A stretch of DNA of 7,620 nucleotides, from NCBI GenBank assembly GCA_021796315.1, contig JAJYOH010000278.1, forward strand, positions 1 to 7,620, in the 5' to 3' direction. The notes under the pieces were generated by a model. It saw nothing but the letters and a program-made list of their open reading frames with translations, was not told the origin of the DNA and did no database searches. Positions within the stretch are counted from its first letter, which is position 1; each line of letters opens with the position of its first letter. This document shows positions 1 to 5,672 of the stretch, one piece after another. Source of the DNA: Chloroflexota bacterium (GTDB lineage: Bacteria; Chloroflexota; Anaerolineae; Anaerolineales; Villigracilaceae). The translations under genes were made by a program, and so were the position numbers.

Positions 1-290
1 TCCGCGGGCCGGGCGGCAGAAAACCGCAATTTATGACCGTGCAAAGTATAGATAGTCGTAAAAGCAATCAGCCCCGCGGCCGCGAGGTGCAAACCTGCCG
101 GAGGTGCCTGCACCAGATCAAGAACAGGAAAGAACAGACACACAAGCCAAAAGCAGGCATACAACCTCCATAGGCGCGGGGAAACTCCACTGGCAGCAAT
201 GATGTCGCCCAAGTTTAACTCGTTATCACTTCCAGCAGAAATCCAGCGCGAGCCTTGTCTGCTTTTCGAGTTAGATGCAAATGTTTCCAT
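1..290 (-). CDS. Probable sensor histidine kinase (DesK/NarX-like), N-terminal part only
   Basis: The frame opens at an ATG at 288-290 and stays open to the left edge, giving 96 complete codons. An AGGAG ribosome binding site lies 7 nt upstream of this ATG on the minus strand. The first 37 residues are polar. They are followed by SPRLWRLYACFW and two hydrophobic stretches at about residues 43-60 and 67-83, separated by a short Pro/Gly loop (QAPPAG), then a basic stretch (HGHKLR). An N-terminus of this kind, with 'PRLWRLY..FWLV' leading into several membrane helices, is typical of DesK-type sensor kinases that pair with LuxR-family response regulators. The catalytic part (DHp and HATPase) is outside the window, so the kinase call rests on style alone. 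The gene starts 79 bp after the stop of the DinB-family gene and is probably the fourth gene of the same operon. It could instead be an unrelated multi-pass membrane protein. The open frame and start are much more certain than the function. Confidence 0.6.
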   Translation of the reverse strand, partial: METFASNSKSRQGSRWISAGSDNELNLGDIIAASGVSPRLWRLYACFWLVCLFFPVLDLVQAPPAGLHLAAAGLIAFTTIYTLHGHKLRFSAARPA

Positions 291-369
291 GTCACAACTC
301 CTGGCAATGCGCCTCATTCCTCATTGACGCATTCTACCATTCCCCACCAATCCCAATTCCATCATGCTA

Positions 370-897
370 TTACCGCGCGATCTGTTCAATATGAAAGTTG
401 AAGTGGATCACCGGATAGTGAAACAGTTTTTCAATGGTCATGAAATCATTGAAGTTGGCATCCCAGCGGGTTGGATAACACATGCCGTGTTCCCACTCCT
501 CATCCTTGATTGAATTGATTTGCTTTATCAGGGAGAAGTAGATACGATCAAACAAATTCCCGATTCGATGGTACGTAAAAACTCGCGCCTGCATTCGGGC
601 GCCAAGTGCATTGATCCAATTGAATGGCACAGTAAATAAATTTAATAACCCTGCGAAAGGTCTGGATGTCCATTTGGGGAACCATCCCCATAGCCGCGCC
701 ATCGGCAGCAGGGCATTCAAGATGATGAATCCAAAAAGCATGTGAGCAAGGATTTCTCCGTTGGTCCAACCTGCGTTGCAGCTCTTCTTTCGCAAGTCGC
801 TTTCCGATAGAGAGTCGAGCAAGGCGTGAAACGTTGCTCGCGTGGATTCCAATTCAGCTTTGATGATATCTTTCGTTGAATGAGAGTCGATATTCAT
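370..897 (-). CDS. DinB-family four-helix-bundle protein (putative metal-binding)
   Basis: This 175-residue protein has the DinB/YfiT layout. An N-terminal helix holds 'ELESTRATFHALLDSLSESDL', roughly residues 15-35. Next comes the conserved turn GWTNGEILAHMLFG (43-56), with His52 in the usual first metal-ligand position, and a C-terminal helix containing HYPVIHFNFH (160-169). His165 and His169 form the HxxxH pair expected to complete the metal triad. Between them lies an unusually hydrophobic, Trp-rich stretch (about 57-100), which may mean the protein packs against the membrane or a partner. Known DinB-fold proteins include thiol transferases, hydrolases and self-resistance proteins, so the reaction cannot be stated. 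Its ATG overlaps the TGA of the upstream membrane-protein gene as ATGA (894-897). There is no clear Shine-Dalgarno sequence, so translation is probably coupled. Fold assignment is good; activity is unknown. Confidence 0.8.
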   Translation of the reverse strand: MNIDSHSTKDIIKAELESTRATFHALLDSLSESDLRKKSCNAGWTNGEILAHMLFGFIILNALLPMARLWGWFPKWTSRPFAGLLNLFTVPFNWINALGARMQARVFTYHRIGNLFDRIYFSLIKQINSIKDEEWEHGMCYPTRWDANFNDFMTIEKLFHYPVIHFNFHIEQIAR

Positions 898-1355
898 AGA
901 TCAGTCATTCTGACATGTGAATCCGGTTTCAGAAAATAAAGCTCAAGAAAGTAGGCGATGAAGGCGAGAATGAAGTTGGATGCCATCGCCAGTGAATAAT
1001 GATCTTCCTGAAAACCGGACAGGGTAAATAGTATGCCGCCGGCCATCGCCACAATGATGGTTAGCAAACCTAATGATCCAAAAATCTGTACGCTTTTTAT
1101 TTTCGATCTCAATGACAAAATCAAGGTCAGGATGGACAAAAGCGCCAGGAAACTACCTAGTCCGGCATGTATCAATGCCGCGGATCCCACTTGGTGAAGT
1201 GCATCTGAAATCTTGGTAAGTGAAAAACCAAAAGGTGAAAGATCAGGCAGGCTTGGGCCAAGGTTTATTACCATGCCCAGTTCATATTGGATAGCCAGTA
1301 AGGTCAAAATGACAATGACCGATGCACGCAGAAACTTATGTTGATTCGTTTTCAT
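894..1355 (-). CDS. Small four-TM integral membrane protein of unknown function
   Basis: This 153-residue, strongly hydrophobic protein has four likely membrane helices at about residues 9-31, 60-82, 89-111 and 121-142. A roughly 28-residue loop between helices 1 and 2 is rich in Pro, Ser and Leu. Basic residues (SLRSKIKS) sit between helices 2 and 3, which suggests a cytoplasmic loop there by the positive-inside rule. No catalytic motif is visible. The ATG at 1353-1355 is preceded by AAGGAGA about 10 nt upstream. It begins 24 bp after the dikinase stop, and its own stop overlaps the start of the DinB-family gene, so it is co-transcribed and probably translationally coupled to that gene. Such small membrane proteins often sit next to sensor kinases, but I do not recognise a named family and propose no function. 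Confidence 0.72.
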   Translation of the reverse strand: MKTNQHKFLRASVIVILTLLAIQYELGMVINLGPSLPDLSPFGFSLTKISDALHQVGSAALIHAGLGSFLALLSILTLILSLRSKIKSVQIFGSLGLLTIIVAMAGGILFTLSGFQEDHYSLAMASNFILAFIAYFLELYFLKPDSHVRMTDL

Positions 1356-1379
1356 TCTAAGCTGTCTCCTTCATCTTCA

Positions 1380-2303
1380 TTATTTTGTATTCGAAACCAA
1401 ACCACGCGAACCGTCCACTTGAATCCATTGTCCATCGTGAAGCTGCGTTGTTCCATTGAGGGCCCCCATCACTGCCGGGACGCCATATTCGCGGGCAACG
1501 ATGGCTGCGTGAGACACTGCGCCACCCGTATCAACGACAACCGCTGCCGCGCGCTGGAAGAGTGGAGTCCAGGCTGGATTGGTAAGTGGCGCAACCAGCA
1601 CATCTCCGGGTTGCAATTTTCCAAATTCAGAAACATCACGGACGATCCGCGCGGGACCGTGGGAAATTCCGGGGCTGCCGGCTGATCCGCGCAAGATGAC
1701 GTTTTCATCCGCCGATGTTTGTGACTCCATCACCAGCAGGCGAGGATCAAACATCGGTTGGTTCGCTAGTGATTCGCGCTTTGCTCGGCGGCGAACGATC
1801 AACGCGCGGACTCGCGCGATCGTTTCACTGGAGGGCGGCCATGGATTGCCAAACATCTCGAGTTCATCCAATTTCAAATGGAAAACATCCATGGTTTCAT
1901 CGAGCGCACCGACTTGACTCAGGCGATACCCAAGCTCCAGTGCCACATGTCGCACCAGTGGCTGCGCTAGTGTCGCATAAAAATGTGTATCCTCGCGAAT
2001 TTGAAATAACGCGCGTGTATTTGTAAGAGACTTCAAAAACAGTTGGCGTAACGGCCATCGTCCAAGCGCGTTACGCTCAAGTAATTCATCTCGCTCGCGT
2101 TTCCATTCGTGGTAACTACTCGTTTCTTGTGGATCGGAGGCGGCCAGGACTTTCAAGATTCCAAGCACCACCTCGGGCTGGTCTTTCCATGCCGGCTGAG
2201 AGATGGTCAATGCAGTTTCGCGATGACCATATTTGAAGAGAAACTTGGAGAAATTCTGAAGAAAGTCCTGGCCCGCCTGTGATCGCTGCAACGCTGAATG
2301 CAA
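1380..2303 (-). CDS. C-terminal half of an interrupted PEP-utilizing dikinase: linker plus phosphohistidine domain
   Basis: This 307-residue open stretch carries the swivelling phosphohistidine domain of the PEP-synthase/PPDK/rifampin-phosphotransferase superfamily. A linker region contains FLFKYGHRET (21-30) and ISQPAWKDQPEVVLGILK (34-51). Then come SPGISHGPARIV (210-221), VLVAPLTNPAWTPLF (235-249) and the catalytic motif TGGAVSHAAIVAREYG (259-274), with His265 the expected phospho-acceptor. The protein ends shortly after QVDGSRGLV. It therefore lacks the C-terminal PEP/pyruvate-binding TIM barrel of true PpsA, as in rifampin phosphotransferases. The frame is the same as that of the N-terminal half at 2343-4109. 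The two are separated only by a TAG in an inserted 163-bp element. The TTG at 2303 has no ribosome binding site, so independent translation is doubtful. In the uninterrupted gene this part would be residues 546-852, with the active His at 810. It is best read as the 3' part of a broken gene. Confidence 0.85.
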   Translation of the reverse strand: MHSALQRSQAGQDFLQNFSKFLFKYGHRETALTISQPAWKDQPEVVLGILKVLAASDPQETSSYHEWKRERDELLERNALGRWPLRQLFLKSLTNTRALFQIREDTHFYATLAQPLVRHVALELGYRLSQVGALDETMDVFHLKLDELEMFGNPWPPSSETIARVRALIVRRRAKRESLANQPMFDPRLLVMESQTSADENVILRGSAGSPGISHGPARIVRDVSEFGKLQPGDVLVAPLTNPAWTPLFQRAAAVVVDTGGAVSHAAIVAREYGVPAVMGALNGTTQLHDGQWIQVDGSRGLVSNTK

Positions 2304-2306
2304 TTC

Positions 2307-2314
2307 GTTTGAAT
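2307..2314. repeat. Target-site duplication, left copy (GTTTGAAT)
   Basis: An identical 8-mer directly abuts the left terminal inverted repeat of the 163-bp element. Its partner is at 2478-2485. On the minus strand both copies read through Ser-Asn codons (TCA AAC) in the same frame of the dikinase gene. This pins down the ancestral sequence as ...NDSNELHS.... Confidence 0.88.
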
Positions 2315-2477
2315 GTACTTGTTTACCGTGCGCAAAAGTGCCCTATCTGTGGCGGCCACGTTTGTTTTCGACTTGATTGCGCCACAGGTGCGGCCAGCAC
2401 CGGTGGCGCATTGCAGTTGTTTGGCGATTTAAATTCCATATGTGCCGCTTTTCTGACTCAAGACGGTAAACAAGTAC
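2315..2477. mobile_element. 163-bp MITE-like element inserted in the dikinase gene
   Basis: The element has perfect 15-bp terminal inverted repeats: GTACTTGTTTACCGT at 2315-2329 and its reverse complement at 2463-2477. It is bounded by the 8-bp direct repeat GTTTGAAT on both sides (2307-2314 and 2478-2485), a clean target-site duplication. At its centre (2378-2410) lies a nested hairpin: an 8-bp outer stem TGCGCCAC/GTGGCGCA, an A-G mismatch, a 5-bp inner stem GGTGC/GCACC and a 5-nt loop. There is no room for a transposase, so it must have been moved in trans. The 8-bp duplication and a GTA-starting end would fit IS66-like or other 8-bp-duplicating families, but I cannot assign one. It adds 57 codons with its duplication, keeping frame, and introduces one TAG in the minus-strand reading frame of the host gene. 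Confidence 0.88.
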
Positions 2478-4109
2478 GTTTGAATCATTTTGAGCAAATA
2501 TTTCATGCAGTGCAGCATCACGCCGAATTTGCATGGCAAGTGCTTCAAGCGCGCGATTGTTTTCCGTTGTCTTTGTCTCGGCACCTATGATCAAGGTGCC
2601 CAAATGGTTCTTCTCGCCACATATTGCCAACAAGGCCCACAGGATTCCCGCACTCAAAAGCGTTTGAGGAAGATATCGTTCGCGCAGATCCATCACGCGC
2701 GGGATCAAAGCCAGAGCCGCGTGCAAAGTTTCCAAGTTCTGTTCCCAACTAATTGACCTTGGATTGCGTTGCTCAAGTTCATGTGCACTTGCTAATACTT
2801 CAGGGATGATTGCTTTAACCTGCCATTGGAATGGATCGTAATGACGCGTTCGCCAAAGGGTGAGCCAGGGCGTGATCAACATACTCGGTGATGGATGAAC
2901 TTCCGGCGGCTCAAAGCGCACAACCACACCGTCTTCTTCCACCAGAGCCTTATCCGGATCTGGCGCGCTCCTGCCAATCATCACCACCAACAGATTTCCA
3001 ATCGCGCGCTCAATCGCGCCTGTGAATGTGGTGATATCCAGCGGATAGGGACACGTTGGCCACATCTCTACCAGCATCGGGACCACCATCCGCATTGGAC
3101 CCGTAATCTTCACGGGTTTCGGAAGCGCGGTCATCGGTCGTGCTTGAAGTATGTAAAACCTGCCTTTCTTTGATCCACCCATTACCCACGCCCATTCGAT
3201 ATCTTGGGGCGCGGTGTAATGCTTTTCGATCTGGCATCCCAATCTTGCCAGGCTACGCAATGCAGCAGGAGATAAGATTGTCGGGCCCCGCTGATCTGTG
3301 GGCGTTGTCTGCTCCGTTCCACCGCCTGCTTTGGATCGGATGATTACTTCACGTCTGCCGACACGTTGTTCCTTGATACGCAAGCTGCGCTTATTCACAA
3401 CAAAATGATCCGGTGTGACCAAGCCGCTGACAACTGCTTCGCCCAAACCGGGGTTGGCGTCAATCACCAATTCATCTCGTGTACCGCTCACTGGATTAGC
3501 TGTGAACATCACGCCAGCAACATCCGCCTGCACCATTCTTTGCACAACAACCGCCAGCTTAACGGAAGCCTGATCGATGTTTTGATGGGCGCGATAAAGG
3601 ATTGCACGTTCAGACCAGAGCGAAGCCCAACAGGTGCGGACCGCATCCAATAAGGCCTGTTCGCCAACAACATTCAGAATGGTTTCCTGTTGTCCCGCGA
3701 AAGCAGCGCCGGGTAAATCCTCAGCCGTTGCACTGGAACGAACGACTATTGCTCCACTGCCAAGTTGGCGATATGCATTTATGAAAGCATTCGCCATTGA
3801 GTCTGGTAAGGACGCGTGAAGAATCAAATCACGAATATCCTGACTGGCTTCCTTCACTGCGGCAGGATCATCTACCTGAATCACAGCAAGCTTCTTTTGC
3901 ATTTGTTCCTGCAGGCCATTGGCCCCAAGCATTGAATCGTATGCGGCGGTTATGATCACAAATCCTGGAGGAACATTGAAGCCTGCCTTGATTAGTTCTC
4001 CGAGATTTGCTCCTTTGCCCCCTGCAAGTGCTAGGCTCTTGTGCTCAAAGTATGCCAACGGTGCAACAAACAGCGAATTAGTATTGCGGGATTGAGATGA
4101 GATGAACAT
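2343..4109 (-). CDS. N-terminal half of an interrupted PEP-utilizing dikinase (PEP synthase/rifampin-phosphotransferase-like): ATP-grasp domain plus linker
   Basis: 588 residues from the chosen ATG at 4107-4109, which has TAGGAG 5 nt upstream. An ATG 45 nt further up (4154) has no ribosome binding site and overlaps the -10 box, so I reject it. ATP-grasp (PPDK_N-type) motifs appear in order: GGKGANLGEL (30-39), VRSSATAEDLPGAAFAGQQ (123-141), DVAGVMFTANPVSG (196-209), GLGEAVVSG (221-229), and DIEWAW...YILQARPMT (303-327). The domain uses ATP to phosphorylate a histidine on the C-terminal domain, which passes the phosphate on to a substrate. Residues from about 340 to 544 form the variable linker/substrate domain. 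The genuine sequence ends at Asn544 (codon ending at 2478). The last 44 residues are encoded by an inserted element and stop at TAG 2343-2345. Without the insertion the protein would be 852 residues, close to the length and domain order of rifampin phosphotransferases. Its real substrate is unknown. It is first in the operon, so the insertion may also affect downstream expression. Confidence 0.88.
   Translation of the reverse strand: MFISSQSRNTNSLFVAPLAYFEHKSLALAGGKGANLGELIKAGFNVPPGFVIITAAYDSMLGANGLQEQMQKKLAVIQVDDPAAVKEASQDIRDLILHASLPDSMANAFINAYRQLGSGAIVVRSSATAEDLPGAAFAGQQETILNVVGEQALLDAVRTCWASLWSERAILYRAHQNIDQASVKLAVVVQRMVQADVAGVMFTANPVSGTRDELVIDANPGLGEAVVSGLVTPDHFVVNKRSLRIKEQRVGRREVIIRSKAGGGTEQTTPTDQRGPTILSPAALRSLARLGCQIEKHYTAPQDIEWAWVMGGSKKGRFYILQARPMTALPKPVKITGPMRMVVPMLVEMWPTCPYPLDITTFTGAIERAIGNLLVVMIGRSAPDPDKALVEEDGVVVRFEPPEVHPSPSMLITPWLTLWRTRHYDPFQWQVKAIIPEVLASAHELEQRNPRSISWEQNLETLHAALALIPRVMDLRERYLPQTLLSAGILWALLAICGEKNHLGTLIIGAETKTTENNRALEALAMQIRRDAALHEIFAQNDSNVLVYRLESEKRHIWNLNRQTTAMRHRCWPHLWRNQVENKRGRHR
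2478..2485. repeat. Target-site duplication, right copy (GTTTGAAT)
   Basis: This is the second copy of the 8-bp duplication, directly after the right terminal inverted repeat. The distance between the two copies is 171 bp, an exact multiple of three. Confidence 0.88.
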
Positions 4110-4114
4110 ATAAA

Positions 4115-4120
4115 CTCCTA
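4115..4120 (-). promoter_or_regulatory. Ribosome binding site deciding the dikinase start
   Basis: The minus strand reads TAGGAG here, followed by TTTAT and the ATG at 4109. It is the only Shine-Dalgarno-like sequence near any candidate start of this frame. It therefore moves the start 15 codons downstream of the longest possible ORF. Confidence 0.8.
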
Positions 4121-4154
4121 AGACATGGAACGAGTACCACTTTTGATTTTTCAT

Positions 4155-4160
4155 AGTATA
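4155..4160 (-). promoter_or_regulatory. -10 box of the dikinase operon promoter
   Basis: The minus strand reads TATACT (one mismatch to TATAAT) about 45 nt upstream of the chosen start codon, giving a predicted leader of about 40 nt. No good -35 hexamer sits 16-18 bp upstream (the sequence there is close to TTCCTT). That fits a promoter needing an activator, and two related palindromic sites lie further upstream. Prediction from sequence only. Confidence 0.5.
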
Positions 4161-4205
4161 GCCAGCGGAGTTTGTTGAAGGAAGTGAAGTTTATTGTGAT
4201 ATGTG

Positions 4206-4221
4206 CATGGTAATTGTCGGA
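4206..4221. promoter_or_regulatory. Second, weaker copy of the operator-like site
   Basis: CATGGTAATTGTCGGA matches the perfect palindrome CATGACAATTGTCATG at 11 of 16 positions and shares the core AATTGTC. It starts exactly 24 bp away, a little over two helical turns, on the gene-proximal side. Two sites on roughly the same face of the DNA upstream of a -10 box with a poor -35 suggest cooperative activator binding. Confidence 0.4.
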
Positions 4222-4229
4222 GCTGTATC

Positions 4230-4245
4230 CATGACAATTGTCATG
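4230..4245. promoter_or_regulatory. Perfect 16-bp palindrome, probable operator of the dikinase operon
   Basis: CATGACAATTGTCATG is its own reverse complement. It lies about 70 bp upstream of the TATACT box, near -90 from the predicted transcription start. Symmetry of this TGACA-N2-TGTCA kind is what a dimeric LuxR/NarL-type response regulator could bind. The operon appears to end with a DesK-like sensor kinase, so its cognate regulator is a natural candidate. The palindrome is seen directly; the regulator is inferred. Confidence 0.55.
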
Positions 4246-4336
4246 ATGCGCATTTGCCCTCGTTAGCCCACAACAGCAGCTTCGATCTCAGCGCGTTGCT
4301 ACAATTAATAGAAGGCCATGTTTTGGTCTCATAGTT

Positions 4337-4632
4337 GCACAAGAATCAGTCCCGCGCGTGGACTATCAAAAGTTGAGTGGTGATCGTTTAGGCGAATTAT
4401 CGGAAACGATTCGTTGCCGCGTTGAATCTGCGCGGCAAAACAACGCGAACGATTCTCTGATATCAAGTCATCTAATCTCTTCGCTAACGCTGACATGCGC
4501 GTGGGGGAAAATTCGTCAGTTCTGCAAGTTGGATGAAGCAGGGGTGAGTCTGATCCGCACTGCGATGGGACAGATGAATCTTTCGGCGTGCAGTATCTGA
4601 CTACGGAGTATTGAGTAAATCACGAATTTTGA
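4337..4632 (+). pseudogene. Fragment of a ComM/YifB-family (Mg-chelatase-like) AAA+ ATPase, C-terminal domain
   Basis: The plus strand encodes the signature of the ComM/YifB C-terminal domain. It begins with VPRVDYQKLSGDRLGE (from about 4349) and RVESARQ, and continues in another frame with QRERFSDIKSSN and LFANADMRVGE (about 4445-4512). It then returns to the first frame with IRQFCKLDEAGVSLIRTAMG (about 4511-4570) and QMNLSA. A further shift near 4585 leads to a YGVLSKSR-like stretch matching the family's Y-H-R-V-L-K-L-A-R. ComM is a helicase-like ATPase aiding branch migration in natural transformation. The Walker A/B region and sensor motifs are absent. There is no usable start: the 80-residue open stretch from GTG 4358 has no ribosome binding site. 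With at least three frameshifts and no N-terminal two thirds, this is a dead remnant. The family call is firm; the exact ends are approximate. Confidence 0.75.
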
Positions 4633-4799
4633 AACGGAAACTTAAATAACGCTGTATGCTTTAGGCGCGTAGTGCTCTGCTAGGGTAAAAGCGAAGGAAA
4701 GGAGACTAACTGATCCGTAGTGTAAGATCATTTCTGTAAGATTGAATGAAAGGTAGGTCAAGTGTTATCCTTGCGGTGTTCAGACGAAAGGAAAACATC
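4633..4799. other. Gap between the ComM fragment and the transposase start
   Basis: No gene is supported here. The right part (about 4710-4799), including GTAAGATCATTTCTGTAAGATTG, most likely belongs to the 5' end of the IS256-family element and its promoter. The left part holds nothing I recognise. With no right IS end in the window, the left terminal inverted repeat cannot be proved by self-comparison. Confidence 0.4.
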
Positions 4800-5262
4800 A
4801 TGACCTACGGCGAAGATTTTACCTTACCTGCGGAGTTATTGGAGCAGGTGCAAGAGCAAGGACTGGATGTTTTGCCGGAGTTGATCCGGATCATGATCAA
4901 CCATGCGATGCTGGCTGAACGCGAACAGCATCTGCATGCAGAACCTTACCAGAGAACCATAGAGCGCGAAGTGCATGCCAATGGCTTCAAGCCGAAGACG
5001 ATGCGGACCCGTGTCGGAGAGATCGCCTTTGCAGTGCCACAAGTGCGGGAAGGCGGGTCTACCCACAGGCTCTGGAGAAGGGCTTGCGCAGTGAACGAGC
5101 TCTGACCTTGGCGCTGGCGGAGATGTATGTCCAAGGCGTATCCACTTGCAAAGTCAAAGCCATTACCGAACAGTTATGCGGAGTGAATGTCTCGTCATCG
5201 ACCCTGAAAGTGCGCGGGGCGTTGGTGGGCCAAGCGGCTGCGCAGATGGATGCGGAGCTTGA
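4800..5262 (+). pseudogene. IS256-family (mutator-type) transposase, truncated and frameshifted
   Basis: It starts at an ATG at 4800 with AAAGGA 7 nt upstream. The first 86 codons read MTYGEDFTLPAELLEQV... through VREGG, typical of the N-terminal part of IS256-type DDE transposases, including a HANGFKPKTMRTRVGEI stretch. At about 5058 one T is missing where GGFYPQALEKGL is expected. The sequence continues in the +2 frame as YPQALEKGLRSERALTLALA, then EMYVQGVSTCKVKAITEQLC and GVNVSSST. About 21 extra nucleotides follow before AAAQMDAEL. Similarity stops near 5262, at roughly residue 155 of an expected 400 or so, before all three catalytic acidic residues. It cannot encode an active enzyme. The left IS end is probably within 4710-4745, but I could not identify the terminal repeat with confidence. 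The right end is missing; there the sequence switches to a DUF4157 gene remnant on the other strand. Confidence 0.85.
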
Positions 5263-5265
5263 TCC

Positions 5266-5602
5266 TCGTGTGACCTGTTCGGCCACGCGATCTGCTTCGC
5301 GTTCGCAGGCATCTTGTGCGGTATTTACTGCTAACTTCGCTTGGAGTTTCGTTTGAGATTTGTGATGTAAAGGTATGAGGCTGAAATTTTGGCTAAAGTC
5401 TGTTGTTACTGGAGCTGTCGTGCCGGCATCCGATTTGTTAGATTTGAGGTTGAAGCAACCTTGGCGCCGGCCGTTTCTCAATTGAATGTTGCAGAGGCAG
5501 GAAAGGAACCGCCAGTTGACTTTGTTGAAACGCGTCTTTCCCTTGCCGCCTAAAGTTTGATGGGTTCTGCTTTAGAGATTGCTTTTGCGCAAAAGTTACC
5601 AT
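5266..5602 (-). pseudogene. N-terminal remnant of a DUF4157 (eCIS core domain) protein
   Basis: On the minus strand an ATG at 5600-5602 opens a frame beginning MVTFAQKQSLKQNPSN that runs to LLQPQI and then stops at about 5430. One base later the neighbouring frame continues with NKSDAGTTAPVTTDFSQNFS. It leads into the highly characteristic DUF4157 entry motif LQAKLAVNTAQDACEREAD followed by RVAEQVTR. Deleting a single base near 5430 would give QINKSDAG and join the two. DUF4157 proteins are linked to extracellular contractile injection systems and often carry a downstream HExxH metalloprotease-like motif. That part is lost because the homology ends at about 5266, where the truncated IS256 transposase begins on the opposite strand. 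The open frame that continues antisense through the transposase is accidental. No strong Shine-Dalgarno sequence precedes the ATG. Together with the two genes to its right it may have formed one minus-strand eCIS-associated set. Confidence 0.72.
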
Positions 5603-5672
5603 ATATCAATTTCTAATTAATGCATGGCTGTCCGAAAATGTACGTCAGCGCGTTTAGAAGGAGTTATTTAAC

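Noticed and set aside
298..330. Possible terminator between the DinB gene and the sensor-kinase gene
   Set aside because: AATGCG/CGCATT can pair, but the stem is only 6 bp with a 16-nt loop and no T-run follows. It is unlikely to end transcription.
1338..2026. Several plus-strand open frames across 1338-2026
   Set aside because: All are antisense to the phosphohistidine domain, whose motifs are unmistakable. They have no ribosome binding sites and no recognisable content.
2343..2345. Possible amber recoding (TAG as a sense codon) joining the two dikinase halves
   Set aside because: The TAG lies inside a clear insertion with target duplication, which explains it. Nothing else in the window hints at TAG recoding.
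2279..2590. Plus-strand 103-codon open frame containing CPICGG, possibly a zinc-ribbon protein
   Set aside because: It runs antisense to the dikinase and mostly lies in the 163-bp element. It has no ribosome binding site and only one CxxC pair. It reflects the stop-free frame of the element rather than a gene.
4110..4154. Longer start of the dikinase gene at ATG 4154
   Set aside because: There is no Shine-Dalgarno sequence and it would overlap the TATACT box. The downstream ATG at 4109 has TAGGAG at good spacing, and family homology begins after it.
5059..5265. Minus-strand continuation of the DUF4157 open frame
   Set aside because: This part is simply antisense to the IS256 transposase fragment. 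The DUF4157-like sequence stops at 5266.
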